From: Youhaiella tibetensis
GTDB taxonomy: Bacteria; Pseudomonadota; Alphaproteobacteria; Rhizobiales; Devosiaceae
Direction: 5' to 3'
NCBI RefSeq assembly: GCF_008000755.1
Contig: NZ_CP041690.1
Coordinates: forward strand, 1,985,260 to 2,049,259
DNA length: 64,000 nt
Part shown: in pieces, positions 60,842-64,000 of the stretch
Layout of the letters: each line of letters opens with the position of its first letter
How positions within the stretch are numbered: position 1 is the stretch's first letter
Position numbers and translations under genes: made by a program
Notes under the pieces: model-generated
Seen by the model: only the letters and a program-made list of their open reading frames with translations
What the model was told of the DNA's origin: nothing
The model's database searches: none

Positions 60842-61900
60842 ATGAAGGTCCTGGTCACCGGGCACAGAGGCTACCTCGGTGCCGTGGTTGTTCCTGTGTT
60901 GCTGGAATCCGGATACGACGTTTCCGGGTATGATTTGGACTATTTCGGCCACTGCACGTACTCCCACGGTGGGCCCTACAGGGCCGTTCCCACCATCCAG
61001 AAGGACATCCGCGACGCGGTGCCCGAGGATTTCGAGGGGTTCGAGGCCGTAATCCACCTCGCGGCGCTGCCCGACGCTGCCGGCCAGATCGACAGCAACA
61101 CGCTCAACGAGGTCAATCATAAGGCCAGCGTGCGGGTGGCCCTGGCGGCGCGCCAGGCAGGCGTATCCCGCTTCCTCTTCGCCTCGTCGGCTTCCGTCTA
61201 TGGGCAGGGCGGAGAAGAGCCCCTGGACGAAACTGGGCCGCTCAATCCACAGACGATATACGCAATGACAAAGGTCATGGCCGAGCGCGATGTGGCGGGC
61301 TTGGCCACCGGCAACTTCTCACCGACATTCCTGCGGCTAGCCGTGCTGTGCGGGCTCTCGCCGCGATTGCGGCTCGACCTCATGTTCAACCGGCTGATGG
61401 CTCTGGCCTTTACCGAGCACCGCATCCGCCTGCCTGTGCGGGGCGACGCCTGGCGGGCGTTCATCCACGTGCAGGATGTGGCGCGCGCGCTGGCGGCGCT
61501 GCTGCGCGAGCAGCGACCACCCGTCCACAACCAGGTCTTCAATGTGGGATCGTCCGCCAACAACCACAGGGTGCGCGACCTGGCGACCATCGTTTCCCGA
61601 CTCGTGCCGGAAAGCCGTTTCGAGCAGAATCCGGTCACCGAAATGCGCCGCGAGAGCTTCCGGCTCAATTGCGACAAGCTGGCGCGAACCATCCCGGCAG
61701 CCGTTCCCCAGTGGACGCTGGCCCGCACCGGCGAGCAGTTGCTCGAGGCGTTCGACGCCTCTTCGCTCACAGTCGAGGAGGGGGCGCGGTCCCGCTACGA
61801 TCGGGTGGCCGAACTGGCGACGCTGGTCGCCGACAAGGTTCTCAACGCCGACCTGCGCCGGCCCGGCGGATTGAACGAGGGGCCTTATGGCGCGACCTGA
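60842..61900 (+). CDS. NAD-dependent epimerase/dehydratase (extended SDR)
   Basis: This 352-residue protein has the Rossmann motif GHRGYLG (about 7-13), HLAALPDAAGQ, the Ser triad partner SSASVYG (about 117-123), and the catalytic YAMTK (about 139-143). Extended SDRs of this kind act on nucleotide sugars (for example UDP-glucose or GDP-mannose derivatives). The ATG at 60842 has AGGGG upstream. The next gene overlaps it by 14 bases, coupling the two. Confidence 0.88.
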   Translation: MKVLVTGHRGYLGAVVVPVLLESGYDVSGYDLDYFGHCTYSHGGPYRAVPTIQKDIRDAVPEDFEGFEAVIHLAALPDAAGQIDSNTLNEVNHKASVRVALAARQAGVSRFLFASSASVYGQGGEEPLDETGPLNPQTIYAMTKVMAERDVAGLATGNFSPTFLRLAVLCGLSPRLRLDLMFNRLMALAFTEHRIRLPVRGDAWRAFIHVQDVARALAALLREQRPPVHNQVFNVGSSANNHRVRDLATIVSRLVPESRFEQNPVTEMRRESFRLNCDKLARTIPAAVPQWTLARTGEQLLEAFDASSLTVEEGARSRYDRVAELATLVADKVLNADLRRPGGLNEGPYGAT

Positions 61901-63098
61901 AGCAGTTCTGTACGACTATTGCGTCATTGGCGGTGGCATCCTCGGGCTAGCCGTGGCCCGGCAATTGCTCAAGACCCATCACGGGGCGGGCGTGCTCGTG
62001 CTGGAAAAGGAAGCGGGCCCCGGACGGCACCAGACGGGCCACAACAGCGGCGTCATCCATGCGGGTGTCTACTACAAACCGGGAAGCCTCAAGGCGCGCC
62101 TATGCCGCGCTGGCGCCGAAGCGACCAAGGCCTATTGCGCAGAAAAGGGCATTCCCTTCGAGACGAGGGGCAAGCTCATCGTCGCGACCACGGCGGACGA
62201 AGACCTGGCGATGCGCGCGCTGCTCACCAATGCCCGGGCCAACGGCATCGCCATCGAACCGCTGACCGGGGAGGAGTTGCGCGAGCGCGAACCGGATATT
62301 GTCGGGGTAGGGGCGCTCTTCGTGTCCGAGACCGGGATCGTTGACTACAAGGCAGTGTGCCGGGCTCTCGCCGACGACATCGTCGCCCTGGGCGGCGCGA
62401 TCTCCTATTCGGTGGAAGTGGAGAGGATAGGAGAAGAAGCCGACGCCGTCATGATCGAGACTTCGGCGGGCGAATTCCGCGCCAAACACCTCGTGGCCTG
62501 CGCCGGGCTGCAGTCCGATCGCCTGGCCAGCAAGGCGGGTCTTCCGGTCAAGCATCGCATCGTGCCGTTCCGCGGCGAATATTACGACGTGGCGCCCGCC
62601 AAGCGCGGGCTGGTGCATCACCTGATCTACCCCGTGCCGGACCCGGAACTGCCCTTCCTCGGCATTCACCTCACCCCCACCATCGACGGTCGACTGACCC
62701 TGGGACCCAATGCGGTGCTCGGGCGAGCACGCGAGGGCTATGCCCGCTCGGCGATCAACGCCCGCGACATGTTCAATTATGCTGCTTTCCCGGGCTTCTG
62801 GCGCATGGCGGCGGGCAACTGGCGCTCGGGCCTGAGCGAGTTCGGCAATTCCATGATCAAAGGGCGCTACCTGGAGGCGTGCCGAAAATACTGTCCGGCG
62901 CTCGAACTCGACGACCTGGTTCCGGTGGAAGCGGGGATCAGGGCGCAGGCGGTGATGGCCGACGGGTCGATGGTCCACGACTTCCTGTTCCTGGAGTCGG
63001 CGCGCATGCTGCACGTGTGCAATGCGCCATCGCCCGCGGCGACTTCGGCCTTGCCGATCGCCAGGATGATCGTCGAACGCCTGGGCGCGGGCGGCTGA
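61887..63098 (+). CDS. lhgO: L-2-hydroxyglutarate oxidase
   Basis: This 403-residue flavoenzyme oxidises L-2-hydroxyglutarate and passes electrons to the quinone pool. The FAD motif CVIGGGILGLAVARQLL is at about 11-27, then GPGRHQTGHNSGVIHAGVYY, a family hallmark, and the C-terminal IRAQAVMADGSMVHDF. The relation to the overlapping epimerase gene is not obvious. Confidence 0.9.
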   Translation: MARPEAVLYDYCVIGGGILGLAVARQLLKTHHGAGVLVLEKEAGPGRHQTGHNSGVIHAGVYYKPGSLKARLCRAGAEATKAYCAEKGIPFETRGKLIVATTADEDLAMRALLTNARANGIAIEPLTGEELREREPDIVGVGALFVSETGIVDYKAVCRALADDIVALGGAISYSVEVERIGEEADAVMIETSAGEFRAKHLVACAGLQSDRLASKAGLPVKHRIVPFRGEYYDVAPAKRGLVHHLIYPVPDPELPFLGIHLTPTIDGRLTLGPNAVLGRAREGYARSAINARDMFNYAAFPGFWRMAAGNWRSGLSEFGNSMIKGRYLEACRKYCPALELDDLVPVEAGIRAQAVMADGSMVHDFLFLESARMLHVCNAPSPAATSALPIARMIVERLGAGG

Positions 63099-63099
63099 T

Positions 63100-63450
63100 C
63101 TAGGCGTCGGTGTCGCGGATCTGATCTTCGGCCAGTTCCAGGACCTCGGACTCGGTCAGTGCAGCCTTGCCGCCCTGCAGGCGGCTGACCCGCCGGGTCA
63201 GTTCCTCGAACGAGAGCTGTTCGCCGCCTGTCGCGGCCTGGTTGGCGACGCGCAGCAGCCGCGCCGGGAACTTGATCGCCGCCACGTTTGCCTCGGGCAT
63301 CGGTTCGGTGCGGTTGGGCGCCAGGTTTTCGGCGTGGAGCAGGGCCTGCTCGATCTCGCCGCTGTCGAGGAGGCCCTTCTGTCGGATTGCCTCGACCAGA
63401 GCGGCTACCGCCACATAGAGGCCTTCCAGTTGCAGGTTGGCAGTGTTCAT
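63100..63450 (-). CDS. Hypothetical helical protein (116 aa)
   Basis: This protein starts with MNTANLQLEGLYVAVAALVEAIRQK and is almost entirely helical with amphipathic pattern. GGAGGAGAG lies just upstream of the start. I do not recognise a family. It stands between lhgO (convergent) and the copper-binding gene on the same strand. Confidence 0.65.
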   Translation of the reverse strand: MNTANLQLEGLYVAVAALVEAIRQKGLLDSGEIEQALLHAENLAPNRTEPMPEANVAAIKFPARLLRVANQAATGGEQLSFEELTRRVSRLQGGKAALTESEVLELAEDQIRDTDA

Positions 63451-63477
63451 GTGCGCTCTCCTCCTTGCCCGATCATC

Positions 63478-63825
63478 CTATGCGCCTGAAGCGGTCATGG
63501 GTATGGCCATTTCCCGGCAACTGGCAGCGCACTTCCCGCAGGCAGCCACGCAAGCTTCCATGTCGCCCAGCCGCTCGCAGTCCTTGGCGCACTGCTCGCA
63601 GATCTCCGCGCATTCGGCACAGACATAGGGGTGGTGATCCGAGCCGATGATCATGAAATGGGCCGCCGTGCGGCACATCTCGGCGCAGGCCATCATCAAG
63701 GTAAGGTGCTCCTTGGCGACATGCTCGCCACCTAGCTCGAGGCAATGGTTCATCGCCATCGACAGGCACGTCTGGTAGCAGGCCAGGCAGTCGTCGATAC
63801 ATTTCTGCATGTGTGGGGACGCCAT
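63478..63825 (-). CDS. Four-helix-bundle copper-binding protein (DUF326/Csp-like)
   Basis: The ATG ending at 63825 is preceded by GGAGAGGAGA. The 115-residue protein has repeated Cys pairs along helices (KCIDDCLACYQTC, CAEMC, CAECAEICEQCAKDC, CVAACGKCAASC), about 14 Cys in all, which would line the inside of a four-helix bundle as in the copper storage protein Csp. No signal peptide, so cytosolic (Csp3-like). A DsbA-like gene lies upstream in the same direction. Confidence 0.88.
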   Translation of the reverse strand: MASPHMQKCIDDCLACYQTCLSMAMNHCLELGGEHVAKEHLTLMMACAEMCRTAAHFMIIGSDHHPYVCAECAEICEQCAKDCERLGDMEACVAACGKCAASCREMAIPMTASGA

Positions 63826-63885
63826 CTCGTTCTCCTCTCCGATATGGGAGGGGAACGCGTCGATCGCCAAACGGTTCGCGCGGGG

Positions 63886-64000
63886 CTATTGGCCGCCGGC
63901 GATCTGGGCGGAAATGGCGTCGTAGGTAGCTGCGCCGGCGACGAGCCGGCCGTTGACGAATACCGCCGGGGTACCCTGGATGCCAAAACTCTCGATCGCC
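63886..64000 (-). CDS. DsbA-family thioredoxin-like protein, C-terminal part
   Basis: The minus strand reads into the window edge: SFGIQGTPAVFVNGRLVAG and ends at 63886. The GTPAVFVNG segment contains the cis-proline typical of DsbA and similar oxidoreductases. Only 37 codons are visible, so the CxxC active site lies outside. Probably an exported disulfide exchange protein. Confidence 0.7.
   Translation of the reverse strand, partial: AIESFGIQGTPAVFVNGRLVAGAATYDAISAQIAGGQ

Noticed and set aside
1-64000. CRISPR array, insertion sequence or rRNA
   Set aside because: No regularly spaced direct repeats, no transposase-like gene with terminal repeats and no rRNA sequence were seen.

Overview
The window is GC-rich alphaproteobacterial DNA. 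The host gene set fits order Hyphomicrobiales: a class II aminotransferase, homoserine dehydrogenase, glpX and recJ in a row, rplM-rpsI, heme A synthase, and a divergent exopolysaccharide cluster. The overall style suggests Devosiaceae, but that placement is inference from gene content and order, not from a marker phylogeny.

Bases 1 to about 27,990 are the late part of a lambda-like siphophage prophage. In order it carries a protease/scaffold gene, decoration protein, major capsid protein, neck and tail-completion genes, tail tube, a tail assembly chaperone pair joined by a -1 frameshift site, tape measure, tail-tip proteins including a gpJ-like protein, a collagen-like fibre, and a lysis block with a GH108 endolysin and small membrane proteins. 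Terminase, portal, integrase and replication genes are not present and must lie to the left. The structural genes run on the + strand and are interrupted by minus-strand cargo (moron) genes: a NYN nuclease, an SH3 membrane protein, two very small proteins, a small exported protein and a secreted 'sunset' protein. A GIY-YIG nuclease and a FixJ-like regulator with a degenerate receiver follow on the right flank, with an SOS-box-controlled zinc-ribbon gene. A tRNA-Pro(GGG) at 27,998-28,074, with its 3' end facing the phage, is the likely attachment site.

Bases 28,100-43,500 are chromosomal. There is a sugar catabolism pair (SDR and L-rhamnose mutarotase), a cupin and a phosphotransferase. An exopolysaccharide locus follows (sugar-phosphate transferase, GT4, Wza-like exporter; divergently Wzz-like and a polysaccharide deacetylase). 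Then come DUF2842, ctaA, rplM-rpsI, an SdpI-like protein, a dicarboxylate/glutamate symporter and a GT1 glycosyltransferase.

Bases 43,800-64,000 hold the aminotransferase, homoserine dehydrogenase and glpX genes (the dehydrogenase carries an unusual N-terminal helix-turn-helix-like module), then recJ, cfa facing an SDR gene, hdeD facing ilvD, an M29 aminopeptidase, and another GT4. Two regulators follow (a LuxR protein with no phospho-acceptor and a Crp/Fnr protein). The window ends with a sugar epimerase overlapping lhgO, a four-helix-bundle copper protein and the C-terminus of a DsbA-like protein.

The most notable signals are the canonical T_TTT_TTT frameshift heptamer, the nested scaffold start, the battery of reverse-strand cargo genes, single-base deficits in up to three prophage genes, the GTTC-N7-GTTC SOS box, an operator-like palindrome beside the GIY-YIG gene, two LuxR-type regulators whose receivers lack the phosphorylation site, and the regulator-like module fused to homoserine dehydrogenase.
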